DNA from: Monoplex corrugatus
Lineage: Eukaryota > Mollusca > Gastropoda > Littorinimorpha > Ranellidae
Assembly (NCBI GenBank): GCA_030674185.1
Contig: JAPXFY010000015.1
Coordinates: forward strand, 16,665,517-16,729,516
Length of the DNA stretch: 64,000 nucleotides
Direction: 5' to 3'
The notes under the pieces are model-generated. The model made no database searches and was not told the DNA's origin. It was given only the letters and a program-made list of their open reading frames with translations. Positions within the stretch are counted from its first letter, which is position 1, and each line of letters starts with the position of its first letter. Of this stretch, positions 54,301-61,932 are shown one piece after another. The translations under genes and the position numbers were made by a program.

Positions 54301-56183
54301 GTACTTACCCAGTCCCCTGTTACTGATGACATTGTGAATACCCAGTCCCCTGTTACATGATGACAATTGTAATACCAGACCTTTGTACAGATGACATTTG
54401 TACTTACATCCAGACCCCTGTTACTGATGACATTGGTACTTACCCAGTCCCTTGTTAATAAGACATTTGACGTACCATCCCCTAGTTACATGATGACATT
54501 TGTAATTACCATCCCTGTAACATGATGAATTGTACTACCAGTCCCATGTTACATATGACAATTGTAATTACCCAGTCCCCTGTTACATGATGACATTTGT
54601 ACTTACCCAGTCCCCTGTTACATGATGACATTTGTACTTACCCAGTCCCCTGTTACATGATGACATTTGTACTTACCCAGTCCCCTGTTACATGATGACA
54701 TTTGTACTTACCCAGTCCCCTGTTTACATGATGACATTTGTACTTACCCAGCCCCTTGTTACATGATGACATTTGTACTTACCCAGTCCCTTGTTACATG
54801 ATGACATTTGTAATTACCCAGTCCCCTGTTACATGATGACATTTGTAATTACCCAGTCCCTGTTACATGATGACATTTGTACTTACCCAGTCCCTTGTTA
54901 CATGATGACATTTGTAATTACCCAGTCCCCTGTTACATGATGACATTTGTACTTACCCAGTCCCCTGTTACATGATGACATTTGTAATTACCCAGTCCCT
55001 GTTACATGATGACATTGTACTTACCCAGTCCCTTGTTACATGATGACATTTGTAATTACCCAGTCCCCTGTTACATGATGACATTGTACTTACCCAGTCC
55101 CTTGTTACATGATGACATTGTAATTACCCAATCCCCTGTTACATGACATTTGTACTTACCCAGTCCCTTGTTACATGATGACATATGTAATTACCCAGCC
55201 CCTTGTTACATGAGACATTTGTAATTACCCAGCCCCTTGTTACATGATATTTGTAATTACCCAGCCCCTTATTACATGATGACATTTGTAATTACCCAGC
55301 CCCTTGTTACATGATGACATTTGTAATTACCCAGCCCCTTGTTACATGATGACATTTGTAATTACCCAGCCCTTGTTACATGATGACATTTGTAATTACC
55401 CAGCCCCTTGTTACATGATGACAATTGTACTTACAGAGTCCCCTGTTACATGATGACAACGGTACTTAGTAACTTACCCCGTCCCTGTCACATAATGACA
55501 ACTGTGCTTGCCCAGTCCCCTGTTACATGATGACAATTGTACTTACCCCTTCCCCTGTTACATGATGACAACGGTACTTAGTAACTTACCCGTCCCTGTC
55601 ACATATGACAACTGTGCTTGCCCAGTCCCCCTGTTACATGATGACAATTGCACTTACCCCTTCCCCTGTCACATAATTGTGTTTACCCAGCCCCTTGTCA
55701 CATGATGACCATTGTAACTGTTAAACTTCCAGTCCCCTGTTACATGATGACAACTGTACTTAGTAACTTACCCAGTCCGTTGTTACATAATGACAACTAA
55801 ACTTACTCAGCCCCATGTTATATGACAATTGTATTTACCCAGTCCCCAGTCCCAGATGACAACTGTATTACCCAGTCCCCTGTTACATGATGACAATTGT
55901 ACTTACCCAGTTTTGACTTAATGATGGTAACTGTACTTACTCAGGCCCATGCAGGAGGCATAGAGAGCTTTCGGTTTGTTGAGAACCTCTACGTCAGAGT
56001 AGGTTTTATTGTCTTCCAATATATCTGTAGACAGAACAGATGAGGCAAACCTTTTGAGTGCGTCGTTCATTTATACATGTACACTGATTTCTTTTTTTTT
56101 TCTGTAATTTTTGTGATTCCGTACTTCTGTCTGTATGTCTGGGTAAGTGTGTTAATGTGTGTGTTAGTGTGTTAGTGTGTTAG

Positions 56184-56230
<47 letters not shown>

Positions 56231-57744
56231 TGTGTGTGTGTGTGTACTTGCATGCGCGAGTGTGTGTGCATGTGTATTGGTTAAGTTTGAAATACTTTAC
56301 TGTGCATAAATTTCGTTTTCATCATCATCACAAGTCATTTATTAGCAGGTTATCATAAAGGTTGTACTGAAAAGTATAAATACAAAATCTGTCTTTGACG
56401 GCATAAACTCTGCCATTGATTCATCCATCATTTTTCCAAACTTTCGTGAGACTGTACGCTTTGATTTGATTTATACATTAAAATTTATTACAAATAGCAT
56501 CATCATCATCATCATCATCATCATTAGGTACTACTACTACTACTATTACTACTACTAGTAGTAGCCGTACCAGTAGTAGTATCATCATAATCATTATTGT
56601 TGTTGTTGTTATTCGTCAAAACATTGGTCAGAAACATTACTCGCACTCACAGGTTCCTATATAACCTATAATAATACCAAGGTATACTAGAAAGCCAAAA
56701 AATGATGATGCCTCGACGTTTTTCACTTCCACACAAATCAGCTTGTTCATGAATACATATCTAGGTAACCTGTCCATTTCAATTTGATTATACCATGTAT
56801 AAATAATATTTGTAATCTTAGAAGTAAAACAGTTTAATCATAAATATACATTTGTCGTGCTTTTGAATATTCAGTGCTCTTTTCAAATGACTTTTCACAC
56901 AAATATATGGACGTACATTAGAATACATGTACGCAATTTTAGGTTAATTTGAAATTAGATGTATTTGTTGTTATTGTTTATTTATCTTTCTCTGTCGGTC
57001 TGTCTGTCTTCTGTCTGTCTGTCTGTCCGTCTGTCTGTCTGTCTCTCGTTTTGTCTTTCTATATCGAATATGTGTATTCCATTTCACATATTCACGTTCA
57101 AATGTCTTTTTTTGGGGGAGGGGGGTGTTACTTTCCTTAATTTTCAGTTCTTTTGCAGTATCCTATATTTTCCATTATTTCAATATAAGCAGGTTAGCAA
57201 CGCCAGATGTGTAAATTTGTCTATGTGCTAATATGTACACCGTTGGAAAATGAAGTTTCATTTCATTTCTGTCTTCCCAACGTCTTCCATTCTTCCACTC
57301 GTAAGTCCTTTTTCCATAGTAACTATTTCATTTCGCTTTGTCACACAACATTACATATACGCCAGCACTAAAAGGACGGAAGACCTATTTTAATTGAGAA
57401 TGACCCTGACATCATCGCAGAAAATGTATTGAAGGTTTCAATCTCTGACGTGATCTGAGTATAAAGAGTGAGAGAATCCACCACCGCCACCACCCTCCAC
57501 ACAACACCTCTCCCAACTTAACCCAACCCTCTCCCCTCCCCGCACACAGGCGGTATGAAGGGTTAAAAGAAGAGTGACCCACTTTTCAGGATGACCTCCA
57601 CCTCGTCTCGGAGGATGCTGAAAGTGTTGACTTCAGACTTGTCATCGGGTATGACGTGTTTGTCCATCCACCTGCCGCAGGCGAACGTGTAAAAATCATC
57701 ACACGGTTTGACGCTGAAGTCTATGCTCTCTGCCACCCTGGCGG
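27376..57744 (-). CDS. M13-family zinc metallopeptidase (neprilysin/ECE-like), 5'-partial
   Basis: M13 peptidases are type II membrane ectoenzymes that cleave small signalling peptides outside the cell. Nineteen minus-strand exons join to about 671 residues plus stop, nearly the full ectodomain. Order from the N-terminus: the [14 protein letters not shown] start (exon 1); GFYVGVD and [14 protein letters not shown] (3-4); [10 protein letters not shown] (5); [14 protein letters not shown] (8); NAYY, the substrate-backbone motif (12); [11 protein letters not shown] (13); zinc motif HEITH within [15 protein letters not shown] (14-15); GENIADNGG with the third zinc ligand Glu (16); [11 protein letters not shown] (17); HSPGRFR with the catalytic-site His and Arg (18); and the C-terminal CVVW-stop (19). 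All key residues are present, so it looks active. The cytosolic and transmembrane exons should lie upstream but are not found before 64000. The exon 5/6 and 16/17 joins are uncertain. Neprilysin and ECE branches cannot be separated here, so no symbol is given. Confidence 0.96.
27953..28162 (-). repeat. 70-bp triplication including the exon 18 donor
   Basis: Three units start at 27953, 28023 and 28093, exactly 70 bases apart (gacaga...). The third runs into exon 18, so its last bases and donor (attcag/gtgagt) are the ancestor of, or a sister to, two intronic copies. Those copies carry attcgg/gtgaga (GT at 28067) and attcgg/gtgaaa (GT at 27997). Confidence 0.88.
28138..28214 (-). CDS. M13 peptidase exon 18
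   Basis: Acceptor ctccag and donor gtgagt. It encodes [18 protein letters not shown] and VHSPGRF plus a split Arg. HSPGRFR carries the His and Arg that stabilise the transition state in the family. Confidence 0.97.
28366..28460. repeat. CA/CG-rich alternating tract
   Basis: Imperfect purine-pyrimidine alternation with cgcgcg cores, intronic. Confidence 0.8.
28705..28803 (-). CDS. M13 peptidase exon 17
   Basis: It encodes [20 protein letters not shown] and [13 protein letters not shown], with donor gtcagt. The acceptor gtacag/gaaggg is the only nearby AG in phase with exon 16. It gives SYR-EGWV, two residues shorter than the usual YRAYxxWV. The bases just upstream (gcg tac agg aag) read AYRK, the expected residues, in another frame. 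The 5' border is therefore uncertain. Confidence 0.85.
28862..29300 (-). repeat. 117-bp tandem repeat
   Basis: Copies start at 28866, 28983 and 29100 (exact 117-base period) with a decayed fourth near 29214. The unit is 39 codons and stays open on the minus strand. One frame (…[20 protein letters not shown]…) runs without a stop through the acceptor region into exon 17. Confidence 0.9.
29630..29905. repeat. Interspersed repeat, family E (copy 1)
   Basis: It matches 43378-43640 in the same orientation: 'tatcagggctat', 'cacacatatcaatgca', 'gttgaccactacgtccaatt', and 'ggacactaaa'. No tRNA-like head is seen. Family unknown. Confidence 0.7.
30488..30553 (-). CDS. M13 peptidase exon 16 (third zinc ligand)
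   Basis: Acceptor tttcag and donor gtaaga; 22 codons, phase 0. It reads [20 protein letters not shown] then [11 protein letters not shown] supplies the glutamate zinc ligand and the conserved aspartate. Confidence 0.97.
31195..31470 (-). mobile_element. SINE-like repeat, family C (copy 2)
   Basis: 'ttccataagccagccattga', 'catgacttacaagatcttt' and 'ccaccctttacccacca' align with copies at 1085 and 34165. The tRNA side is degraded. Confidence 0.65.
32352..32745 (-). mobile_element. SINE-like repeat, family A (copy 4)
   Basis: Family A blocks ('aacactaagctgatac', 'gtccacagctctatcaacag') continue rightward into a second tRNA-like segment. Read on the minus strand this is gtcaggggttcgaccctcc, with a good B box at about 32677-32688. 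The right end abuts a 22-base A run at about 32720. Confidence 0.65.
32775..33020. repeat. GTGGT/GATGT-rich degenerate repeat
   Basis: Short imperfect repeats of 'gtgatgtggtgtaatgtg' and 'gaagcgtggtgtaatgtg'. His/Thr-rich frames on the opposite strand are artefacts. Confidence 0.85.
33364..33457. repeat. (GA)n and (GACAGA)n microsatellite
   Basis: A GA tract changing into gacaga hexamers and back to GA. Intronic. Confidence 0.95.
34165..34450 (-). mobile_element. SINE-like repeat, family C (copy 3, best head)
   Basis: Read on the minus strand, the head near 34447 is gggagtgatagtcatgtggg + taagacgtcg, followed by a B box GGGTTCGATCC at about 34395. This is a typical tRNA-derived SINE start. 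It begins only about 22 bases after the donor of exon 15. Confidence 0.75.
34472..34602 (-). CDS. M13 peptidase exon 15
   Basis: Acceptor cttcag and donor gtaaga. It completes Gly of FDDRG and encodes [20 protein letters not shown], then [14 protein letters not shown]. It matches the YDKDGNLRPWW region after the zinc motif. Confidence 0.97.
34915..35022. repeat. (CA)n microsatellite
   Basis: CA tracts within a longer CA-rich region, 34670-35110. Confidence 0.95.
35161..35228 (-). CDS. M13 peptidase exon 14 (HExxH zinc motif)
   Basis: Acceptor ttacag and donor gtaagt. It encodes [20 protein letters not shown] then DR. HEITH holds the two zinc-binding histidines and the catalytic glutamate. 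Confidence 0.98.
35262..35290. repeat. (CA)n(CG)n alternating tract
   Basis: 'cacacacacgcgcgcgcgcg' and continuation: alternating purine-pyrimidine DNA with Z-forming potential, about 35 bases from the exon 14 acceptor. Confidence 0.85.
35345..36692 (+). mobile_element. 5'-truncated CR1/L2-group LINE
   Basis: On the plus strand, antisense to the host gene, two frames form the 3' half of a reverse transcriptase. The first holds [20 protein letters not shown] and the catalytic FYADDTQ, then [20 protein letters not shown]. The second (from about 35730) holds [49 protein letters not shown] and [12 protein letters not shown], with a stop near 36364. One frameshift near 35725-35750 breaks the frame. 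The tail 'gcgctatataaatattg' + TAA-type repeats is typical of CR1-like 3' ends, here interrupted by a TG tract. Confidence 0.88.
36519..36613. repeat. (TG)n / TGCG microsatellite
   Basis: TG tract with gtgc/gcgt interruptions inside the 3' part of the LINE. Confidence 0.95.
36733..36850. repeat. (GAT)n-rich tract
   Basis: Imperfect GATGAT repeats, intronic. Asp-rich frames are artefacts. Confidence 0.85.
36897..36948 (-). CDS. M13 peptidase exon 13
   Basis: Acceptor tggcag and donor gtaaga. It encodes (M)[16 protein letters not shown], the conserved [11 protein letters not shown] stretch before the zinc motif. Confidence 0.97.
36978..37087. repeat. (TG)n microsatellite
   Basis: TG tract starting about 30 bases upstream of the exon 13 acceptor in gene sense. 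Confidence 0.96.
37705..37763 (-). CDS. M13 peptidase exon 12 (NAYY)
   Basis: Acceptor ttttag and donor gtgagt. It encodes (Q)[23 protein letters not shown] is the motif whose Asn and Ala bind the substrate backbone. Confidence 0.97.
37945..38340. repeat. CAT/CAC-rich degenerate repeat
   Basis: Runs of CAT and CAC triplets with 'gaaaatcatcatc' spacers. They produce a long His-rich frame on the plus strand with no domain signal; it is intronic. Confidence 0.88.
38364..38398. repeat. (AAAC)n microsatellite
   Basis: Tetranucleotide repeat aacaaacaaacaaac immediately 3' of the exon 11 donor region in gene sense. Confidence 0.93.
38414..38517 (-). CDS. M13 peptidase exon 11
   Basis: Acceptor gtgcag and donor gtaagt. 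It encodes [20 protein letters not shown] then [14 protein letters not shown], the helical segment before the NAYY exon. Confidence 0.96.
38832..38909 (-). CDS. M13 peptidase exon 10
   Basis: Acceptor tttcag and donor gtaagg; 26 codons. It reads [20 protein letters not shown] then TQLYEN, matching the family's IGYPxxI/V segment. Confidence 0.96.
38963..39039. repeat. (CA)n microsatellite
   Basis: CA tract of about 76 bases, some 55 bases upstream of the exon 10 acceptor in gene sense. Confidence 0.96.
39596..39830 (-). mobile_element. SINE-like repeat, family A (copy 5)
   Basis: Contains 'gagtttgttcaagagggttc', 'tatctggcagactctctaag' and 'aacactaagctgacaccacc'. The tRNA side is lost. Confidence 0.75.
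39958..40056 (-). CDS. M13 peptidase exon 9
   Basis: Acceptor ggccag and donor gtaact; 33 codons. It encodes [20 protein letters not shown] then [13 protein letters not shown], very like ILEIKKAF…WMDEETRKSAKEK of ECE1. Confidence 0.97.
40118..40225 (-). mobile_element. SINE-like repeat, family A (copy 6, fragment)
   Basis: Contains only the left third of the family: 'acgagggattcatcacactc' and 'tctgccagcaattatctggc'. Confidence 0.7.
40240..40430. repeat. Interspersed repeat, family D (copy 2)
   Basis: 'agagacctcaacttctcccg', 'gctagcattatgagggcagt' and 'agctgggtggactggggcac' align with 20195-20400 and 41590-41760. Confidence 0.55.
40540..41405. repeat. Degenerate ~36-40-bp A/T-rich minisatellite
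   Basis: About twenty imperfect copies built on 'tatgtaaatcaagcaatata' + 'actaatattacctac'. It fills much of the intron between exons 8 and 9. In gene sense each unit contains 'tag/gtaatatt'. Confidence 0.88.
41590..41765. repeat. Interspersed repeat, family D (copy 3)
   Basis: 'ggcagcaccaatctcttccc', 'ttcaacagggtctgatactc' and 'attcacagctgggtggacca' align with the copy at 40240. It ends about 30 bases from the exon 8 donor. Confidence 0.55.
41794..41922 (-). CDS. M13 peptidase exon 8
   Basis: Acceptor tgtcag and donor gtaagt; 43 codons. It encodes [20 protein letters not shown] then [20 protein letters not shown] and KGM. The Cys and the GxAxGxMFV motif are family-typical. Confidence 0.97.
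42104..42210. repeat. CA/CG-rich microsatellite
   Basis: CA tracts with a gcgcgcgcgc core, intronic. Confidence 0.9.
42758..42851 (-). CDS. M13 peptidase exon 7
   Basis: Acceptor caacag and donor gtacgt. The first base completes Arg; then [20 protein letters not shown] and [11 protein letters not shown], matching the NYMIWNLVRK region. Confidence 0.96.
43378..43640. repeat. Interspersed repeat, family E (copy 2)
   Basis: Aligns with 29630-29905 in the same orientation ('tatcagggctatgacc', 'gttgaccattccgttcaatt', 'ggacactaaacc'). Confidence 0.7.
45493..45634 (-). CDS. M13 peptidase exon 6
   Basis: Acceptor gtgcag and donor gtttgt. It reads [20 protein letters not shown], then [20 protein letters not shown] and LNNTPD. 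The first two bases need one base from exon 5, and this decides which exon 5 donor fits. Confidence 0.95.
47430..47720. repeat. ACAGACAG-rich low-complexity tract
   Basis: Imperfect (GACA)n with CA-rich stretches. Long Cys/Val/Ser-rich minus-strand frames here are artefacts. Confidence 0.85.
47760..47843. repeat. (CA)n microsatellite
   Basis: CA tract of about 80 bases, 35 bases 3' of the exon 5 donor in gene sense. Confidence 0.96.
47879..47969 (-). CDS. M13 peptidase exon 5
   Basis: Acceptor aaacag. It encodes [20 protein letters not shown] then PELARNFSG. The stronger donor (gtacgt, exon end 47883) leaves phase 0, which exon 6 cannot use. The weaker donor gtgctg, with exon end 47879, fits the phase and adds Val and part of Arg. 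The 3' border is therefore tentative. Confidence 0.88.
48165..48445. repeat. CA-rich microsatellite cluster
   Basis: Several CA tracts separated by short unique pieces, intronic. Confidence 0.92.
48602..48781 (-). CDS. M13 peptidase exon 4
   Basis: Acceptor tatcag after a long T tract, donor gtgagt; 60 codons. It encodes [20 protein letters not shown] and continues to [17 protein letters not shown], matching the VDQSGLGLPSRDYYL to DFETALAN region. Confidence 0.97.
48826..50872. repeat. 48-bp satellite, ~43 copies
   Basis: Unit 'aatcattttggccatacctc' + 'cttttcaaggggtgagaaat' + 'acaatggt', 48 bases or 16 codons. Two unit types alternate irregularly (gtgagaaat and gtgtgaatt). The phase is preserved in many neighbouring units, so long frames stay open on both strands. 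The array stops about 45 bases before the exon 4 acceptor, in intron 3. Confidence 0.97.
52065..52328 (-). other. Unassigned open frame in intron 3
   Basis: An 87-codon open frame with a protein-like composition ([20 protein letters not shown], then [18 protein letters not shown]). I do not recognise it. It has no clear splice borders and may be a fragment of a transposon gene. Confidence 0.25.
52536..52738 (-). CDS. M13 peptidase exon 3
   Basis: Acceptor caacag and donor gtgagt. It encodes [20 protein letters not shown], then [20 protein letters not shown] and [16 protein letters not shown]. Phases fit both neighbours. Confidence 0.97.
52755..52920. repeat. TGTTGTG-type low-complexity tract
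   Basis: Short imperfect 'gtgttgtgctatggtgtgct' repeats just upstream of exon 3 in gene sense. Confidence 0.7.
53005..53515. repeat. Degenerate ~15-20-bp repeat with acceptor-like units
   Basis: Repeats built on 'gggaacacagacctgag'. In gene sense they read 'ctcaggtctgtgttccctcag', a pyrimidine-rich stretch ending in CAG. The tract lies about 270 bases upstream of the exon 3 acceptor and contains a G run at 53416-53439. Confidence 0.8.
53588..55925 (-). repeat. 35-bp satellite, ~66 copies, 5'-splice-site-like
   Basis: The plus-strand unit is 'cccagtcccctgttacatga' + 'tgacatttgtactta' (35 bases). In gene sense this is CAGGGGACTGG/GTAAGTACAAATGTCATCAT. Units carry either GTAAGT or GTAATT. The array abuts exon 2, whose own donor region (GGCCTGA/GTAAGTACAGTTACCATCAT) matches the unit at about 21 of 27 positions. 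The array is therefore probably an amplification of that splice junction. Confidence 0.93.
55941..56024 (-). CDS. M13 peptidase exon 2
   Basis: Acceptor tctacag and donor gtaagt. It encodes [20 protein letters not shown] then LYASCMGL. The Cys and the ALYxxCM motif are typical of the family. Confidence 0.95.
56184..56246. repeat. (TG)n microsatellite
   Basis: TG tract in intron 1, about 160 bases from exon 2. Confidence 0.95.
56497..56582. repeat. (ATC)n and (TAC)n triplet tracts
   Basis: CATCAT repeats followed by ACTACT, with an inverted agtagtag segment that could form a hairpin. Confidence 0.85.
57583..57744 (-). CDS. M13 peptidase exon 1 (first in window)
   Basis: Acceptor atggcag and donor gtgggt. 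It encodes [20 protein letters not shown], then [20 protein letters not shown] and [13 protein letters not shown]. KPCDDFYxFACGxW marks the start of the M13 ectodomain. Its first codon is split, so at least one upstream exon exists. Confidence 0.96.
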
Positions 57745-58346
57745 CTGCCATGAAAAACAGACAAATATGTAAATAAGTAATCATATCAGTCAATCATGTT
57801 ACCCACATTATCATATAAACATCATATGAACAACAGCAAAAGCGACGACAGTATTACTACTTAAAGATGATTTTAACGACGACGATGATGAATGATGATT
57901 ACTACCATTACTACTATTACTATTATTGTTAGAATTATAATTATCATTATTACAGGGAGGAGTAGGAGTAGGGATAAGGCGAAGATGACGACGAATAAGA
58001 AGAGATGATATGACGAGGAATAGAACAAAGAGGACTCTACGGACAGGACAACGGTTGTGATGATGACAAAAACGATGATAGCGTCGATATCGTCATCATT
58101 ACTATCATCATTTTCATGAAATGAGAAAGACAGACAGAAGAAAAGGAACGCTACAAATGGAATGGATTACAGGCAAATTCTCTCCACACTGTTCTTTTTC
58201 TTCTCTGCCTTAATAATGATAAAATTTGACGTAATTCATCACATAATCTCCTCTCCTTTAGTTTCCCATTCCATGGCCGTTTAAACAAAGCCAGCGCAAC
58301 TAATTTCCATATACCGCGTGAAAGAAAACAAGGAAGGAAAGTGACA

Positions 58347-58710
58347 CCAGTCGCCGTGATGTACTGGTCAGCGCAATGAACTGCCGACTGGAAGGCTGTT
58401 GGTTCGAATCCCCATCAGTCTCCTCGGCTCTAACCGGCTCCTACCCAGAACTGGGCGTGCTATGAGCTCATTGGGAAGACTGGGACCACACAGTCGAGTC
58501 TCATCCACTTCACGGATGCGTCATTTAGGGTATTGCTCAAATCTTCTGACCAGCACTGCAGTACTGTATCTGTCGGGCCTGGTTCATGCCAGGATATATT
58601 ATGATAGTAAGTGTAGAGTACAGCCCAGTCATGCAGTGTCAATCCTAGATGGAACTCCATAGCATCATGATTAGCGTCCTCATCGACATCATCATCATTG
58701 CCAGATTCAG
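58347..58710 (+). mobile_element. tRNA-derived SINE, family B (with head)
   Basis: The left end is tRNA-like: 'gccgtgatgtactggtcagc' + 'gcaatgaactgccgactgg', then a perfect B box GGTTCGAATCC at 58401-58411. The body matches 13038-13275 ('attgggaagactgggaccac', 'ccaggatat', 'gagtacagcc.agtcatgca'). It ends near a CATCATCATT tail. Confidence 0.85.
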
Positions 58711-58789
58711 TGGCCATTAAGGTGGCGTAGAAAATGGGACGAAAAAAAAAGTGAGCGCAAAGGTAACCTCCCTGAGTGCCATGATCCAA

Positions 58790-58830
58790 AAAATAAATAA
58801 ATAAACAAATAAATAAATAGATAAATAAAA
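58790..58830. repeat. (AAAT)n microsatellite
   Basis: aaataaataaataaac tetranucleotide tract. Confidence 0.9.
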
Positions 58831-59774
58831 AAAACTTAAAAAAATAAAAAATGGAAAGAAAGTGATAGATATATGGCTTGATCATGCTGAACTTTCAACT
58901 TAAAACCGAAACTGACTTGGAGTCCAAATGACATTGCAGCTTTTGTAATCGGCCACGCTACAAACAGCATGATTCAAGAATAGTTCAAACAGAGGTTGTG
59001 CAATTCATCACTCAACTGCGCCAGGAGGAAATACAAGATGGCCAAACCGAACTATGAATCTCCCTTTCTCTGCTTCTTTATATGTTGCAAACGTTACTAT
59101 CAAACTGATTTATTTCTATCCACGAATTTTCCCATTCGATTCGAAGTTATTTCAAGTCAGCTCATATCTATTGCCCAAACATAAGCTACTTGTTTTTATA
59201 TCCTTATTCACAGTAATCCAAATGCTGAATCTTTCCTCTAATAAGTTCAGCATATATGGACCATGCACTATACTGTTGATATGTTCTATGTTTGGTTTAA
59301 ATCCGTTGATAAAAGACAACGAAGACGTTGCTGACACGTGTGAACATGTACTGCGTAGTTATGACCTTGATCTTCGATCAGACGCAATGATATATCAACT
59401 TATCTACAGCAGTAAGTTTTCCTAAATGTTAACACCTGCCCTCAAACAGCCAACCAGTCTTTTTCAAGTCGATGATTTTCACTTTGGACTATCTGGTCCA
59501 AATAATGGACCAACCATAACCAAATTTGTGCATTCCTTACTATTCACAGTAAAGAACTTATAAAAACCAACTTTGGTATTAAAAAAGAAATCATCAGACG
59601 AATACTAAAGCTGAAAATCCATATACCCGACATCGACATGATATCGACACAAAACAACCGGTGTTGGAGACGAAACACCCGATTCATTACTGCATATCAT
59701 GCCACTGGTATATAGGGCAACAATGAAGATTCTCCATTTCTGATTGTTTTGAGCCAGCCTCTGTACAGTATCAC

Positions 59775-60155
59775 AAGTGTTTTTTTTAGGGTCTTACGAT
59801 CTCCTACTCTTTGTCGCCAGGTATTCTTGGGTCTTCCTCTACACGCTTTCTTCTGGCAGTTCGTGTGATGTTATCCTGCTCTCTTCGGACGATGTGTCCA
59901 ATCCATTTCCATCGATGCCTCTCTCTTAACTACACTCGGCAAGTAATTGGTCAGAGATAGTGTTGGGCCAGAAGAAAATTGGCATGATTCTTTAGAGGTT
60001 CTTTGTGTGGAAGATTGATAGTTTGTTAAGTTCGCTTCTGTCATCATCCAGCACTTTAAACCGTAACGTACAGTGGAGAGGACACAGCTCTGGAACAGTC
60101 TCAGCCTGGCGTTGGTACTGTACTGATGAGGGTGACAGGGAAGATCCCTCACACA
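59775..60155 (-). mobile_element. LINE reverse transcriptase C-terminal fragment
   Basis: Read on the minus strand, ARLRLFQSCVLSTVRYGLKC then W is the 'NSCVLSVLLYGSECW' block common to many LINE proteins. A later frame gives RWKWIGHIVRREQDNITRTA. At least one frame change separates them, so it is a dead fragment. Confidence 0.75.
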
Positions 60156-60575
60156 ATCTTCAGCATTCTGAACGTGTTTCTAGCTTTGCTGCATTCTGCA
60201 AGTGTTTTCTGGCTTTGTTACGCATCCATATTAATTTAAACGGAACGGCAAAGCGGTATTTCGCCTTTCTTCTACTGTTTCGTAATGGCGCCTGACCAAA
60301 CAAGAGCAATGCCATTCACTTTGTGAACGAAGTACGGTTGATACTGACAAAAATCACTATACGGGACAAAACCACTTTTCGTTTGGTGTAGGTCCTGGTA
60401 ACAGTGTTAGGTAGTATTGTTTTGTGTTGATGGATTCAGAAGAAAAAAAATCGATTGCACGATTTGTGTCTTTCAGTGTCGAGTACGAAGAAATCCGGCG
60501 TGACGCATCTTTGCTGACACATTTCCTTTACAGATATGCACAGGTAGACAGATGGACAGACAGACGGGCATCTCT

Positions 60576-60627
60576 GCATATCAATATCAATATCAATATC
60601 AATATCAATATCAATATCAATATCAAA
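60576..60627. repeat. (AATATC)n microsatellite
   Basis: About eight copies of the hexamer tatcaa. Confidence 0.95.
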
Positions 60628-61838
60628 CAAATCTGGTGTCAGCGAATAGTTGAAATGCAAAGTTAGAAATAACACATTTCATATGGCCTGACCATACACA
60701 TGTTTGGAGTTGAAGTGAAAACTGGCTGGAAGCCATGTTCCAAGTGGTGCAGCAGGACAAGTAATTGCAAGCCAATGGGTAAAACAGGCCCACAGAAACC
60801 CGAGTGGTAAAACATGTAAATTGCCACTCTGGGCTGATAAAAACCGCATTAAGACGAATCCTTCAAGCCGTTCCTCTCTCCTTCCTTTACATCGCCTTCT
60901 CCTCCCTTGTCTTTCATTTGTAGATTACCCCCCCCCCTCTCTCCCTTTTATATCTCAACCCCAAAAGCTCTAGTCTGCTGCACGCGTATGCACAGTTCTG
61001 TGTGTATACATGATAATGAAACTGGTGATGAGCTGTCGTTTGCTCCTTGTATTTTCAACTTCATTACATATTACGAATCTAGCTTGAGTGTGTGTTTGAC
61101 TTTAGTGCGTGATATTATGAAACGGTGGTGAGTTACGCGTATGAATGCGTTCGTGTATGTGTTCGTGCCTATACTACTTTACAAACTGTGAGTTACGGCG
61201 ATGTGAGAACATAGATTTACTAGAGAAATTGCAGCTTTAATTTTTTAAGCATTTGCTGGAATTACCAAAACACAATATGACTGACATGGTTTATGGTGTA
61301 ATTTACACTCATTTTCAGTGTTGTTTAATTCTACAATTGATTTTTGGTGTTGTCTTGCGTCCAATGACAATGCTGAGAAATACTCTCATAAATCATGCAA
61401 ACTTCTTTATGATTTTTATGTAAAAAGGTATATGCATACCATTTGACACTGGACAAATCATATCAAAATTCTGATTTTGCTTGGGAATTTTCTGAGCTTG
61501 CTTTTCAGTAAATATTGTAAAAAACGTGTTGAGTAGGCGCAAAAAGGAATAATGCTAGTATGACTTGACTATCTCATTGCTCTCTTTTTACTTTGAGTCT
61601 CTCTGTTTTTCTATCTTCTGCCATTTTGTTTTTCTCTGTTCTTTTTTCTCATTATTTCTATGTCGGTGTGCTCAAGGCTATTTGGCGTTTATGAAGTCCC
61701 TTGTGACTGTATCCCAATTCTTCTCTTGTCTGTTAGGCGGAAAATGCCCCAAAACATCTACACTGCCATACAACCTTATCGGTCTTAAGACACTGGGCGA
61801 GGTTTTGTCTCGCTCTCTTTGTCTGTCCTCCAATCTGC

Positions 61839-61842
<4 letters not shown>

Positions 61843-61930
<88 letters not shown>

Positions 61931-61932
61931 GT
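61843..61932. repeat. (TG)n microsatellite
   Basis: TG tract followed by a short TC tract at 61966-61990. Confidence 0.95.

Noticed and set aside
53588..55925. CRISPR-like array
   Set aside because: The 35-bp units repeat head to tail without spacers.
58347..58415. Functional tRNA gene
   Set aside because: The B box is perfect, but the cloverleaf is poor and the segment continues into a SINE body shared with another locus.
61670..61820. Possible small minus-strand coding segment (RPIRLYGSVDVLGHF)
   Set aside because: Short, no recognised family, ends at a stop next to low-complexity sequence; too little to support a gene.
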